NCBI RefSeq assembly: GCF_014844075.1 | Contig: NZ_CP062165.1 | Location: 3,720,001 to 3,784,000 of the forward strand | Direction: 5' to 3' | DNA: 64,000 nucleotides | DNA from: Paenibacillus sp. JNUCC-31 | GTDB taxonomy: Bacteria; Bacillota; Bacilli; Paenibacillales; Paenibacillaceae | Shown here: positions 40,869 to 53,012 of the stretch, piece after piece | Position numbering within the stretch: position 1 is the first letter of the stretch | Layout: each line of letters starts with the position of its first letter | Program-made: the position numbers and the translations under genes | Notes under the pieces: model-generated | The model's database searches: none | Told to the model about the DNA's origin: nothing | What the model saw: only the letters and a program-made list of their open reading frames with translations

Positions 40869-40897
40869 TTGCAATCGAAACTTGTACATGGTATATT
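40869..40897 (+). promoter_or_regulatory. rRNA operon 2 promoter P1
   Basis: TTGCAA, 17-bp spacer, TATATT. Confidence 0.65.
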
Positions 40898-40979
40898 CTA
40901 ATTCCGGCCAAGAAAACACAAGAAATTCGGTGCGGCAAGCAAATCAAATAAGCTTCGAAAGAAACTTAAAAAAAAGAGC

Positions 40980-41008
40980 TTGCAAAGTTGGTTCGGATGT
41001 GATAAGAT
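40980..41008 (+). promoter_or_regulatory. rRNA operon 2 promoter P2
   Basis: TTGCAA, 17-bp spacer, TAAGAT. Tandem rRNA promoters about 110 bp apart are usual in Bacillales. Confidence 0.65.
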
Positions 41009-41052
41009 ATAAAAGTTGCTGTGGTGAACAATGAACGACAGCGAAACAAGTT

Positions 41053-41067
41053 TGATCTTTGAAAACT
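41053..41067 (+). promoter_or_regulatory. Leader boxA of rRNA operon 2
   Basis: TGATCTTTGAAAACT, near-identical to the spacer boxA TGTTCTTTGAAAACT; antitermination site for Nus factors. Confidence 0.75.
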
Positions 41068-41208
41068 GAACAACGAGTGAGTAACGATCTTGCTTGCAAG
41101 ATCGACGCTGAGAAATCGGTACACGTTTTCGGACGGTATGGTTTTGAAGCACAAATGAGATTTTTAATCTCGTCAGATTCAAAATGAGCTTATCGCTCTT
41201 TTCAATAC

Positions 41209-46024
<4,816 letters not shown>

Positions 46025-46103
46025 GTTGCAGGTTGTAATCGCAGGTTTCGTTTCGGATCTAGTTTTCAGAGAATAAACTCTGAATGTAAGGCTAAGCTAA
46101 GCG

Positions 46104-46220
46104 TTTGGTGGCGATGGCGGAGGGGTTCCACACGTACCCATCCCGAACACGACCGTTAAGCCCTCTAGCGCCGATGGTACTTGGACCGCAGGGTCCTGGG
46201 AGAGTAGGACGCCGCCAAGC
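46104..46220 (+). rRNA. 5S ribosomal RNA (copy 2)
   Basis: 117 nt, same sequence start and end as copy 1. Confidence 0.95.
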
Positions 46221-46222
46221 GA

Positions 46223-46245
46223 ATTCCCTTTGGGGTATTTTTTTT
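46223..46245 (+). terminator. Terminator-like hairpin behind 5S (copy 2)
   Basis: ATTCCC-TTT-GGGGTAT followed by a T run; weaker stem than copy 1 (C-C-C with G-G-G-G and a T-G pair). 34 nt before tRNA-Ile. Confidence 0.5.
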
Positions 46246-46279
46246 GCCCCCCTTGTAAGGAAAAAAGGGATACATATTA

Positions 46280-46353
46280 GGGCCCTTAGCTCAGTTGGTT
46301 AGAGCGCACCTCTGATAAGGGTGAGGCCGGTGGTTCGAGTCCACCAGGGCCCA
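46280..46353 (+). tRNA. tRNA-Ile (GAT)
   Basis: 74 nt, same as the cluster 1 gene; CCA not encoded. Confidence 0.96.
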
Positions 46354-46381
46354 TAGTAATACCAGATATACTAAAGTATAT

Positions 46382-46457
46382 GGGGCCATAGCTCAGCTGG
46401 GAGAGCGCCTGCCTTGCAAGCAGGAGGTCAGCGGTTCGATCCCGCTTGGCTCCACCA
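46382..46457 (+). tRNA. tRNA-Ala (TGC)
   Basis: 76 nt, same as the cluster 1 gene; CCA encoded. Confidence 0.96.
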
Positions 46458-46458
46458 T

Positions 46459-46534
46459 TCCCTGATAGCTCAGTTGGTAGAGCACTCGACTGTTAATCGA
46501 GTTGTCACAGGTTCGAGCCCTGTTCGGGGAGCCA
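46459..46534 (+). tRNA. tRNA-Asn (GTT)
   Basis: 76 nt; T-loop region differs by one base from cluster 1 (GAGCCC against GAGTCC); CCA encoded. Confidence 0.95.
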
Positions 46535-46537
46535 TAT

Positions 46538-46629
46538 GGAGAGGTGTCCGAGCTGGCCGAAGGAGCACGATTGGAAATCGTGTAGGCGTCACAAGCGTCT
46601 CGAGGGTTCGAATCCCTCTCTCTCCGCCA
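46538..46629 (+). tRNA. tRNA-Ser (GGA)
   Basis: 92 nt class II tRNA, anticodon loop TTGGAAA, acceptor GGAGAGG, CCA encoded. Present only in cluster 2, between Asn and Glu. Confidence 0.95.
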
Positions 46630-46646
46630 GATAAATTTTATAACAA

Positions 46647-46718
46647 GGCCCGTTGGTCAAGGGGTTAAGACACCTCCCTTTCACGGAGGTAACAGGGGTT
46701 CGAATCCCCTACGGGTCA
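46647..46718 (+). tRNA. tRNA-Glu (TTC), empty-site copy
   Basis: 72 nt, same as cluster 1 but followed directly by ATAAGTATGG and tRNA-Val, without the 117-bp element of copy A. Confidence 0.96.
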
Positions 46719-46725
46719 TAAGTAT

Positions 46726-46801
46726 GGAGGCTTAGCTCAGCTGGGAGAGCATCTGCCTTACAAGCAGAGGGTCGGGGGTTCGATCCCCTCAGCCTCCACC
46801 A
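46726..46801 (+). tRNA. tRNA-Val (TAC)
   Basis: 76 nt, CCA encoded. Confidence 0.96.
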
Positions 46802-46821
46802 TATAGTTTTCTGAATAACGA

Positions 46822-46895
<74 letters not shown>

Positions 46896-46922
46896 TTATA
46901 CTTTCTTCATTGAAAGTGATCT

Positions 46923-47000
46923 GGAACCGTGGTGTAGTTGGCCTAACATGCCTGCCTGTCACGCAGGAGATCGCGGGTTCGAATCCCGTCGGTTCCGCCA
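46923..47000 (+). tRNA. tRNA-Asp (GTC), host of repeat copy C
   Basis: 78 nt, CCA encoded. Its 3' end (46983-47001) is duplicated at 47098-47116. Confidence 0.96.
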
Positions 47001-47001
47001 T

Positions 47002-47116
47002 CTTGATTTTTGCTTCAGGGATGAGAATCCGTTTTTGGGTTCGTCGGAGCATTCACTTCGAGAGCATCAGCTTCGCAGTCTCGAACGAAGTGAGAGTATC
47101 CCGTCGGTTCCGCCAT
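47002..47116 (+). repeat. tRNA 3'-end-duplicating element, copy C (behind tRNA-Asp)
   Basis: 115 bp, nearly the same as copy B: one extra T in the lead, GGAGC for GGAGG, and AGC for AAC in the second loop. Ends with the same 19-bp duplicate of the tRNA-Asp 3' end, ATCCCGTCGGTTCCGCCAT. The GGAGC change would weaken the first hairpin seen in copy B. Shared position in both clusters suggests it predates or spread by exchange between the clusters. Confidence 0.8.
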
Positions 47117-47144
47117 TTTTAATCAAGTTTCACATTTACACCGT

Positions 47145-47220
<76 letters not shown>

Positions 47221-47224
47221 TTTA

Positions 47225-47254
47225 TTGCATTTGCCTCTGAACCTATACTACAAT
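47225..47254 (+). promoter_or_regulatory. Possible internal promoter before tRNA-His
   Basis: TTGCAT, 18-bp spacer, TACAAT in the only long gap (97 nt) of cluster 2. Could drive the downstream tRNAs separately. Confidence 0.35.
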
Positions 47255-47316
47255 GTATATTACAGGTACAGAAGGGAATACTGAGATACTCTCAGCGAAT
47301 GTAAGGGATAGCTTAT

Positions 47317-47393
47317 GGCGATCGTGGCGAAGTGGTTAACGCACCGGTTTGTGGATCCGGCATTCGGGGGTTCAATTCCCCTCGATCGCCCCA
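47317..47393 (+). tRNA. tRNA-His (GTG)
   Basis: 77 nt including the extra G-1 opposite C73; anticodon loop TTGTGGA; CCA encoded. Only in cluster 2. Confidence 0.94.
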
Positions 47394-47404
47394 TGTTTTC
47401 TTAA

Positions 47405-47479
47405 TGGGGATTAGCCAAGCGGTAAGGCAACGGACTTTGACTCCGTCATGCATAGGTTCAAATCCTATATCCCCAGCCA
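47405..47479 (+). tRNA. tRNA-Gln (TTG)
   Basis: 75 nt, anticodon loop CTTTGAC, acceptor TGGGGAT/ATCCCCA, CCA encoded. Only in cluster 2. Confidence 0.95.
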
Positions 47480-47488
47480 TTTTATTTT

Positions 47489-47564
47489 GAGTCATTAGCT
47501 CAGTTGGTAGAGCACCTGACTTTTAATCAGGGTGTCGAAGGTTCGAGCCCTTCATGACTCACCA
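47489..47564 (+). tRNA. tRNA-Lys (TTT)
   Basis: 76 nt, same as cluster 1, CCA encoded. Confidence 0.96.
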
Positions 47565-47573
47565 TTATATTTT

Positions 47574-47660
<87 letters not shown>

Positions 47661-47669
47661 ACTATTTTT

Positions 47670-47744
47670 GCGGACGTGGCTCAGCGGTAGAGCATCGCCT
47701 TGCCAAGGCGAGGGTCGCGGGTTCGATTCCCGTCGTCCGCTCCA
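47670..47744 (+). tRNA. tRNA-Gly (GCC)
   Basis: 75 nt, same as cluster 1, CCA encoded. Confidence 0.96.
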
Positions 47745-47750
47745 ATATTT

Positions 47751-47827
47751 GCGCCCTTAGCTCAGCTGGATAGAGCGTTTGACTACGAATCAAAAGGCCG
47801 GGAGTTCGAATCTCTCAGGGCGCGCCA
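47751..47827 (+). tRNA. tRNA-Arg (ACG)
   Basis: 77 nt, same as cluster 1, CCA encoded. Confidence 0.96.
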
Positions 47828-47843
47828 TTATTTTCATAAGTAT

Positions 47844-47917
47844 CGGGATGTAGCTCAGCTTGGTAGAGCACCTGGTTTGGGACCAGGGGGTCGCATGTTC
47901 AAATCGTGTCATCCCGA
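47844..47917 (+). tRNA. tRNA-Pro (TGG)
   Basis: 74 nt, same as cluster 1, CCA not encoded. Confidence 0.95.
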
Positions 47918-47926
47918 TCTTTATAT

Positions 47927-47997
47927 GCGGGTGTAGTTCAATGGTAGAACTTTAGCCTTCCAAGCTAATAGCGTGGGTTCGATTCCCATCACCCGCT
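47927..47997 (+). tRNA. tRNA-Gly (TCC)
   Basis: 71 nt, same as cluster 1, CCA not encoded. Last gene of cluster 2. Confidence 0.95.
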
Positions 47998-48007
47998 TCA
48001 TGGTAAC

Positions 48008-48048
48008 ATCAAAAAGAGCTCTTGCTTACTGCAAGGGCTCTTTTTGAT
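48008..48048 (+). terminator. Terminator of rRNA-tRNA operon 2
   Basis: ATCAAAAAGAGC ... GCTCTTTTTGAT with inner stem TTGC/GCAA. Confidence 0.9.
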
Positions 48049-48084
48049 ATAGTAATTGTAAATATGAAAATAGTGGGAGGGCTT

Positions 48085-48723
48085 ATGAAAAATAAAATAG
48101 AAACGCCAAAGATTCCCTTGGAGCTGGAAGACTTATCGTTAGCCTTAGAAGCGTGGGAGAGCAAGGAAGAAATTAAGCAAAGTCGATTCAGTAATATCTT
48201 GATTGAACATCAGAGCGCCAGCAGGGTTTCATTTGATAAAGTGATTTTTGAGAATGTGATATTCAGCGAGTCCTCTCTACCGGAAGTGGAGCTTACCGAT
48301 GTGATCTTTGATAAATGTGATTTGTCCAATATGAACTTTAATGGTTCTTTCCTTCATCGGACAGAATTTAGAAACTGTAAAATGCTTGGTACCAATTTCG
48401 CTAATAGCAGGCTTCAAAATGTAAGCTTTCAAGGCTGTGTAGCGGACCTTTCTTTATTCCGGTTCTCCAAGTTTAAACAGGTGAAGTACACGGAATGTTC
48501 TTTGGTGAGCAGCGATTTTTTTCAAGCAACACCACAGAAATTGGGGTTCTCTGAATGCAACATGGACCAGGCCTTTTTATCGGGTGTAAAGCTTAAGGGA
48601 ATGGACCTCAGTGATTGTACCTTTGACAGCTTACATGTGGATATTGAAGATCTGGATGGATGTATGATCTCCGATGCACAGGCCGCTTCTTTCGTTGGGT
48701 TATTAGGATTAATTGTGAAATAG
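48085..48723 (+). CDS. Pentapeptide-repeat protein, Qnr-like architecture
   Basis: 212 aa. Residues ~40-190 show A/CxLxx- and DLSNMNF-type pentapeptide units (EVELTDVIFDKCDLSNMNF, RTEFRNCKMLGTNFANSRL, MDLSDCTFDS), which fold as a right-handed quadrilateral beta helix. The C-terminal tail VDIEDLDGCMISDAQAASFVGLLG resembles the tail of Qnr/MfpA-like gyrase-protecting proteins (D..G..I...QA....LG). No signal peptide. Gyrase protection is possible but unproven. ATG 48085 follows GGGAGG by 4-5 nt; in-frame starts upstream would overlap the tRNA terminator. Confidence 0.8.
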   Translation: MKNKIETPKIPLELEDLSLALEAWESKEEIKQSRFSNILIEHQSASRVSFDKVIFENVIFSESSLPEVELTDVIFDKCDLSNMNFNGSFLHRTEFRNCKMLGTNFANSRLQNVSFQGCVADLSLFRFSKFKQVKYTECSLVSSDFFQATPQKLGFSECNMDQAFLSGVKLKGMDLSDCTFDSLHVDIEDLDGCMISDAQAASFVGLLGLIVK

Positions 48724-48760
48724 CCTTAGCCCTGCGTGAACTCGTAGTGAGAGATTGAAT

Positions 48761-48956
48761 TCGCTCGCATTCGAGCTGTCACTTCCCTTATTTTGCTTGC
48801 GCAAAGCCAAAAGTCGTTCCATTTCGATCACTTGCTCATGCAATCTACCGTTTTATTGAAGCTTGTTTTCACAAGTCCAGCTAAAAGGAATGTCCTCATT
48901 CACAAGATTCGATTCGTTATCTAGTTTTCAAAGAACAAGCTCCATGCAAAAGCAAT
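48761..48956 (-). repeat. Inverted fragment of a 16S-23S spacer
   Basis: Read on the minus strand this ~195-bp stretch follows the rRNA spacer closely: GCTTTTGCATGGAGC, boxA TGTTCTTTGAAAACT (48923-48937), ACATTCCTTTTAGCTG, ACGGTAGATTGCATGAGC, GACTTTTGGCTTTG, GACAGCTCGAA. It is nearer to spacer 1 in its 3' part. No 16S or 23S sequence is attached on either side, and it stands opposite in direction to the rRNA operons. It fills most of the 340-nt gap between the pentapeptide and SDR genes. Confidence 0.85.
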
Positions 48957-49063
48957 TGGCTATTTCTATAGTCAGCCGTTTGATTATGTGAGTGATCTTT
49001 GTTTAAATGAAGAGATCAACTAATCAAGAATTTCATGCTTTCACTGATAAAAGGAGGCGTATG

Positions 49064-49669
49064 ATGAAAAGGGCTCTGGTTATTGGAGGAAATGGGACAT
49101 TAGGCAAGGCCGTTGTTGCGAAGCTTAAAGAATATTCTGTTGAGGTAGTTACAGCCGGCAGGCAATCCGGAGATTATCAGGTGGATATGACCTCGACAGA
49201 GAGTATTACATCTCTCTTTGAAACGGTAACTAATATTGATTACGTCATTGTTGCTGCAGGCCAGACCCATTATGCGAAATTGGAAGAACTGACACCTGAG
49301 AACAACATGATTAGTGTACAGGGCAAATTACTCGGTCAGGTGAATATCGTGTTGATTGGACAGCACTATATTAACGACAAGGGGAGTTTTACGCTGGTCA
49401 GTGGCATTATACAGGACCATCCCATTCTGAAAGGCGCGTCCAGTGCTATGGTTAATGGTGCAATCGATTCATTTGCCAAAGCAGCAGCGTATGAGCTGCC
49501 CCGAGGGATACGTCTGAATTCCGTTAGTCCTAACCTGTTTGTTGAATCGGCGGAAAAATATAAAGGTGTGTTTATCGGATTTAATCCGGTGCCTGTGGAA
49601 CGGGTCGCCAATACGTTTATCCAGAGTGCACTTGGGATCGAAACCGCCCAGAACTTTAAAATATACTAA
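49064..49669 (+). CDS. Short-chain dehydrogenase/reductase
   Basis: 201 aa. Rossmann motif ALVIGGNGTLGKAVV, then YVIVAAGQTHY; the catalytic Ser is in TLVSGI, but the usual YxxxK appears altered (the segment after it reads SSAMVNGAIDSFAKAAAYEL, with Met where Tyr is expected and no Lys four residues on). This matches short atypical SDRs. ATG 49064 is best spaced from AAAGGAGG; 49061 is an alternative. Confidence 0.82.
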   Translation: MKRALVIGGNGTLGKAVVAKLKEYSVEVVTAGRQSGDYQVDMTSTESITSLFETVTNIDYVIVAAGQTHYAKLEELTPENNMISVQGKLLGQVNIVLIGQHYINDKGSFTLVSGIIQDHPILKGASSAMVNGAIDSFAKAAAYELPRGIRLNSVSPNLFVESAEKYKGVFIGFNPVPVERVANTFIQSALGIETAQNFKIY

Positions 49670-49688
49670 CTGTAAGGAATAGTAAATA

Positions 49689-49727
49689 AAAAGGAGATCA
49701 ACAGAATGTTCCTGTTGATCTCCTTTT
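49689..49727 (+). terminator. Terminator of the SDR gene
   Basis: AAAAGGAGATCAACAG / CTGTTGATCTCCTTTT, 16-bp perfect stem. Confidence 0.92.
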
Positions 49728-49839
49728 GTTTTGAATGAAAAAGAGCTGAGACTTTGAGTTATGGGGCAGACAGGCCCCTCTCCTACAATTAATGCAGGAA
49801 AAGAGGCCGGGGATAGATAGATTATTCATTCTGGAGCGA

Positions 49840-50700
49840 TCAGTATCTTTCCAGAATCGTTTGTGTTTTCAGGCCATCGGCAGGTATAAGCCAGTTTTTG
49901 TTCTGGAGGACTTGCAGCAACTGGGCACGAAGTCCGGATACGGCTACAGCATCATCGGTTTTGAAGGAGATCTCTACCATGTTCTCAATACCTGTACCTG
50001 CTGCGTTACGGATTGGCCATACTTCAAGCGTAAGCTCTTGCCCATTCCATGTGCCTTCATAGCGTTGGAACGTTATTGGGCCGTAGGCGCGGGCTTGGGT
50101 GAGTTGTTGTTTACCCCAGTTGGAGGAGGACCAATTTTTTAATTTGCCAGGCAGCTTGTCCAATAACATGCTCAAAGCTTCCTGCTGTGATGGAAGTTGA
50201 ACGCCTGTGGCTTTGGTATCCACCTTTTTGGTGTTGGAGAAGCTCAACGTTTGTTTGCCATATCCCCAGTCAATCTCAGCTTCATAGTTATCATCTGACG
50301 CATCAAATCCCTCTTGGTTAGCCAGAGTCAGCGCTGCATTAACATCGCCATTGATGACAGGATAACGCTTTTTATAAGTCAATTCATAATTGTTCTTGTC
50401 ATCCTTCTTCCGAAAACGAACATCCCATCCCGCTTGATTCAGATTCAGGGAATTGGTATCAAAATACTCTGCACTAATGTTTCTTGCTGTGGAACTCAGG
50501 CCGAGTGTCTGAATGACTTCACTGCGTGGTGTCCCATCTGTGTTCAATACCAGTTCCGGCTTAGCCAGGAACTTCACTTCATAAGCTGGAACGGCATTGG
50601 CTGCTGCTGAAGCCTGTGGTGCTTCCAGAAACGTCAGTCCACTTCCCAATGTCACGATGCTCAGCATGAATGAGGCAGTTACCTTTTTCCATTTTTTCAA
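49840..50700 (-). CDS. Secreted CYTH-like domain protein
   Basis: 286 aa. A signal peptide (KKWKKVTASFMLSIVTLGSG ... QASA, cut near residue 33) precedes a domain whose strands resemble the CYTH/triphosphate tunnel fold: YEVKFLAK near the N-terminus, then ISAEYFDTNSLNLNQAGWDV, RFRKKDD, YELTYKKRYP and YEAEIDWGYG. CYTH enzymes act on triphosphates and are normally cytoplasmic, so secretion is unusual. The classical ExExK motif is reduced to EVK. Start is a TTG at 50700 (9 nt after GGGAG) or 50706. A cre-like site lies 58 nt upstream. Confidence 0.72.
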   Translation of the reverse strand: MKKWKKVTASFMLSIVTLGSGLTFLEAPQASAAANAVPAYEVKFLAKPELVLNTDGTPRSEVIQTLGLSSTARNISAEYFDTNSLNLNQAGWDVRFRKKDDKNNYELTYKKRYPVINGDVNAALTLANQEGFDASDDNYEAEIDWGYGKQTLSFSNTKKVDTKATGVQLPSQQEALSMLLDKLPGKLKNWSSSNWGKQQLTQARAYGPITFQRYEGTWNGQELTLEVWPIRNAAGTGIENMVEISFKTDDAVAVSGLRAQLLQVLQNKNWLIPADGLKTQTILERY

Positions 50701-50757
50701 AACCAATCACTCCCTAGGCTGGATTAATGTACAGACTCACTTTATCCCCTGAGTATG

Positions 50758-50771
50758 TGAAAGCGATTAAA
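50758..50771 (-). promoter_or_regulatory. cre-like site before the CYTH-like gene
   Basis: TGAAAGCGATTAAA matches TGWAANCGNTNWCA at all but one position. Distance suits catabolite control; not otherwise supported. Confidence 0.4.
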
Positions 50772-50845
50772 TGGAAGGGCCCGTTGCGTTAATCCTGCAT
50801 AGATTTGATGAATGCCAAGCGATAGTTTATATGGGACAGCAGGGA

Positions 50846-51754
50846 TTATGAGCTGAAAAGAGAGAAGCTGTGACTCAAGTCCTGCAGTACTTCTTTGAAG
50901 CGATCGACTTGAACTGAAGGATGACGATCTTTATTGTGGACGGTGTAAATATGCCGCGGAGCTTGCTCCCCCGGAATGGGGAGGACCTTGATCAGCCCAT
51001 GCTGCTCTTCCCACTTTACTGCCATTCGTGACATGAACGAGATATGACCGCCGAGTAGAACCAACTGCTTAATCGCCTCCAGAGAGTCCATCTCAACGGT
51101 GCTACGCAGACGAATATCATGTTGCTCCAGCCATTGGTTGGTTAAACGGCGAGTACTGGATTCATTCCCATGCAGCGCAAAAGGAACCTGTGCCATATGC
51201 TCGGGTTTCAATGCATCCCTTTGAGCCAAGGCATGCTGTGGAGAGCAGATTAATACCAGATCATCCTTACACAACGTTTCTGCTTGCAGTACTGGCCCTA
51301 CAAACGGTTCGGAAGAGATTACACCCAGATCAATCTGATGGCGGATCAACATTTCGCGGATAATGGGTGAAGGCTTGACCGATAACATCATTCGAATACC
51401 GGGGAATTCTTGAGAAAATGTATTCAAAATAGGTGGCAACAGATACGTTGCAGGTACATAGCTCGCTCCAATGTGCAGGGTGCCCCGATATAGGCTGTCA
51501 TATTCCTTTACTACTCGGCGTGCCTCCTGGGTCAGGGCATTAATTTTGACGGAATAATGTAAGAGGGCTTGTCCAGCCTCGGTGAGAAATGTCTTTCCAC
51601 TACGCGATTCGAATAATCGCACTCCCATCTCCTCCTCCAGGGACTTCATATGAAAGGTAACGGTAGGCTGCTTGATCCCGAGAAGCTCGGCCACACTGGT
51701 CATATGATGATGCTTATCCATGAGTTCAACAATTTGCAGTTTAATCAGATTCAA
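50846..51754 (-). CDS. LysR-family transcriptional regulator
   Basis: 302 aa. N-terminal HTH (MTSVAELLGIKQPTVTFHMK ... LFESRSGKTFLTEAG) and C-terminal two-lobed effector domain (LHIGASYVPATYLLPPIL ...). Divergent from the ABC importer operon, so it probably controls it. The start is unclear: GAGAGGAG stands 11 nt before TTG 51754, while GTG 51766 and TTG 51763 touch the site. Confidence 0.9.
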   Translation of the reverse strand: MNLIKLQIVELMDKHHHMTSVAELLGIKQPTVTFHMKSLEEEMGVRLFESRSGKTFLTEAGQALLHYSVKINALTQEARRVVKEYDSLYRGTLHIGASYVPATYLLPPILNTFSQEFPGIRMMLSVKPSPIIREMLIRHQIDLGVISSEPFVGPVLQAETLCKDDLVLICSPQHALAQRDALKPEHMAQVPFALHGNESSTRRLTNQWLEQHDIRLRSTVEMDSLEAIKQLVLLGGHISFMSRMAVKWEEQHGLIKVLPIPGEQAPRHIYTVHNKDRHPSVQVDRFKEVLQDLSHSFSLFSS

Positions 51755-51794
51755 CGAACTCAACACTCCTCTCCGGTAACTTGAATCACCTTAT

Positions 51795-51809
51795 ATAGAT
51801 TTAATCTAT
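51795..51809. promoter_or_regulatory. Palindrome of LysR-operator type
   Basis: ATAGATTTAATCTAT, perfect 15-bp palindrome of the ATAG-N7-CTAT class, in the divergent region between the LysR gene and the importer operon. Confidence 0.6.
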
Positions 51810-51923
51810 GAACATCAACAGAATTCATCTAAAAAGTTAATTCCAATTTTACATTCCTAACATACAACTCACGACAGCGGACGTTAGACTGAGAACAGTA
51901 CAAGAAGACAGGCAGGGATGCTT

Positions 51924-52940
51924 ATGAAAATGGAAATTAGGGGAATTCAAAAATCATTCAATCGCACTCCCGCGCTGCTGCCCACGGATCTAACGCTTCA
52001 GCATGGACAGTTTACGACACTGCTCGGCCCATCGGGCTGCGGCAAAACGACACTGCTGCGCATGCTGGCGGGGCTGGAGCAGCCGGATGCGGGAGAAATC
52101 GTCGCGGATGGCAAGAGTTTCTACTCGGCAACGAAGCGGATAGATGTACCGACCCATAAGCGTAATCTGGGTATGGTGTTTCAGGATTTTGCACTATGGC
52201 CGCATATGACGGTGTACGAAAATGTGGCGTTCGGCCTGAAGGCCGGAAAGCAGAAATTGGATCTGCGCCAGAAGGTGACCGAAGCACTTGGCATGGTTCG
52301 CCTGCAAGGCATGGAGGATCGGTATCCTCATCAGCTGTCAGGAGGACAGCAGCAACGGGTTGCTTTTGCCAGAGCGGTAGCGGTGAGACCGGGTATTATC
52401 CTGTTCGATGAGCCGCTAAGTGCGCTGGATGCCGTGCTGCGGGAAGAGATGCGAATTGAGATGATGTCATTGGTGCGGGATATGGGACTGACAGCCCTGT
52501 ACGTCACCCATGATCAGGTTGAGGCGATGTCGATGTCAGATGAGATTGTGGTGATGGAGAAGGGACGGATATTGCAAAAAGGAACCCCGGAAACGATCTA
52601 CGCATCGCCAAGCGATCCCTTTGTTGCTTCGTTTATCGGAAAGTCCAACTGGCTTACGCCTAATCAGTCCATGGTGAGACCGGAACATGTCTCCTGGAGC
52701 AAAACAGGTCATGATGATCTGTGTTATCAGGCGGTAGTGCTCAGCGTCAGTTATGTAGGAGAGCGTTATGAAATTCGGGTACAGATGGAGGGGCTGGGTG
52801 TGTGGACAGCCTATCTGGATCGAAGAGTGCGTGTCGGGGAAAACGTCCAGCTCTATGTGTCCCCTGAGCGGATCTGTCGCATGAACGGGCAAGAAAGCCC
52901 GGATGTGAAGCGGCGAGAATTCATAGCAGCAGCTAACTAA
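51924..52940 (+). CDS. ABC importer ATP-binding protein (iron/phosphonate-type)
   Basis: 338 aa. Walker A GPSGCGKTT, signature LSGGQQQRVAFARA, Walker B GIILFDEPLSALD and H-loop YVTHDQVEAM are all intact. The last ~90 residues form a regulatory TOBE-like domain. Its length and type match FbpC/PotA-like importers. First gene of a four-gene operon. ATG 51924 is preferred; ATG 51918 abuts the ribosome binding site. Confidence 0.93.
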   Translation: MKMEIRGIQKSFNRTPALLPTDLTLQHGQFTTLLGPSGCGKTTLLRMLAGLEQPDAGEIVADGKSFYSATKRIDVPTHKRNLGMVFQDFALWPHMTVYENVAFGLKAGKQKLDLRQKVTEALGMVRLQGMEDRYPHQLSGGQQQRVAFARAVAVRPGIILFDEPLSALDAVLREEMRIEMMSLVRDMGLTALYVTHDQVEAMSMSDEIVVMEKGRILQKGTPETIYASPSDPFVASFIGKSNWLTPNQSMVRPEHVSWSKTGHDDLCYQAVVLSVSYVGERYEIRVQMEGLGVWTAYLDRRVRVGENVQLYVSPERICRMNGQESPDVKRREFIAAAN

Positions 52941-53012
52941 CCAATAAGGACAGCGTGAGTTTGCAGAAACTTGAATACGAATATAATCAGAAACCAAGGG
53001 AGATGGAATGAG

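Larger units (their letters stand above)
40549..41208 (+). other. Upstream region and transcribed leader of rRNA operon 2
   Basis: 660 nt without a gene. Holds two tandem promoters (40869-40897 and 40980-41008) and a boxA (41053-41067). The stretch 40549-40860 shows nothing I recognise. Confidence 0.7.

Noticed and set aside
40840..41034. 64-codon frame before rRNA operon 2
   Set aside because: Covers both rRNA promoters; coding is unlikely.
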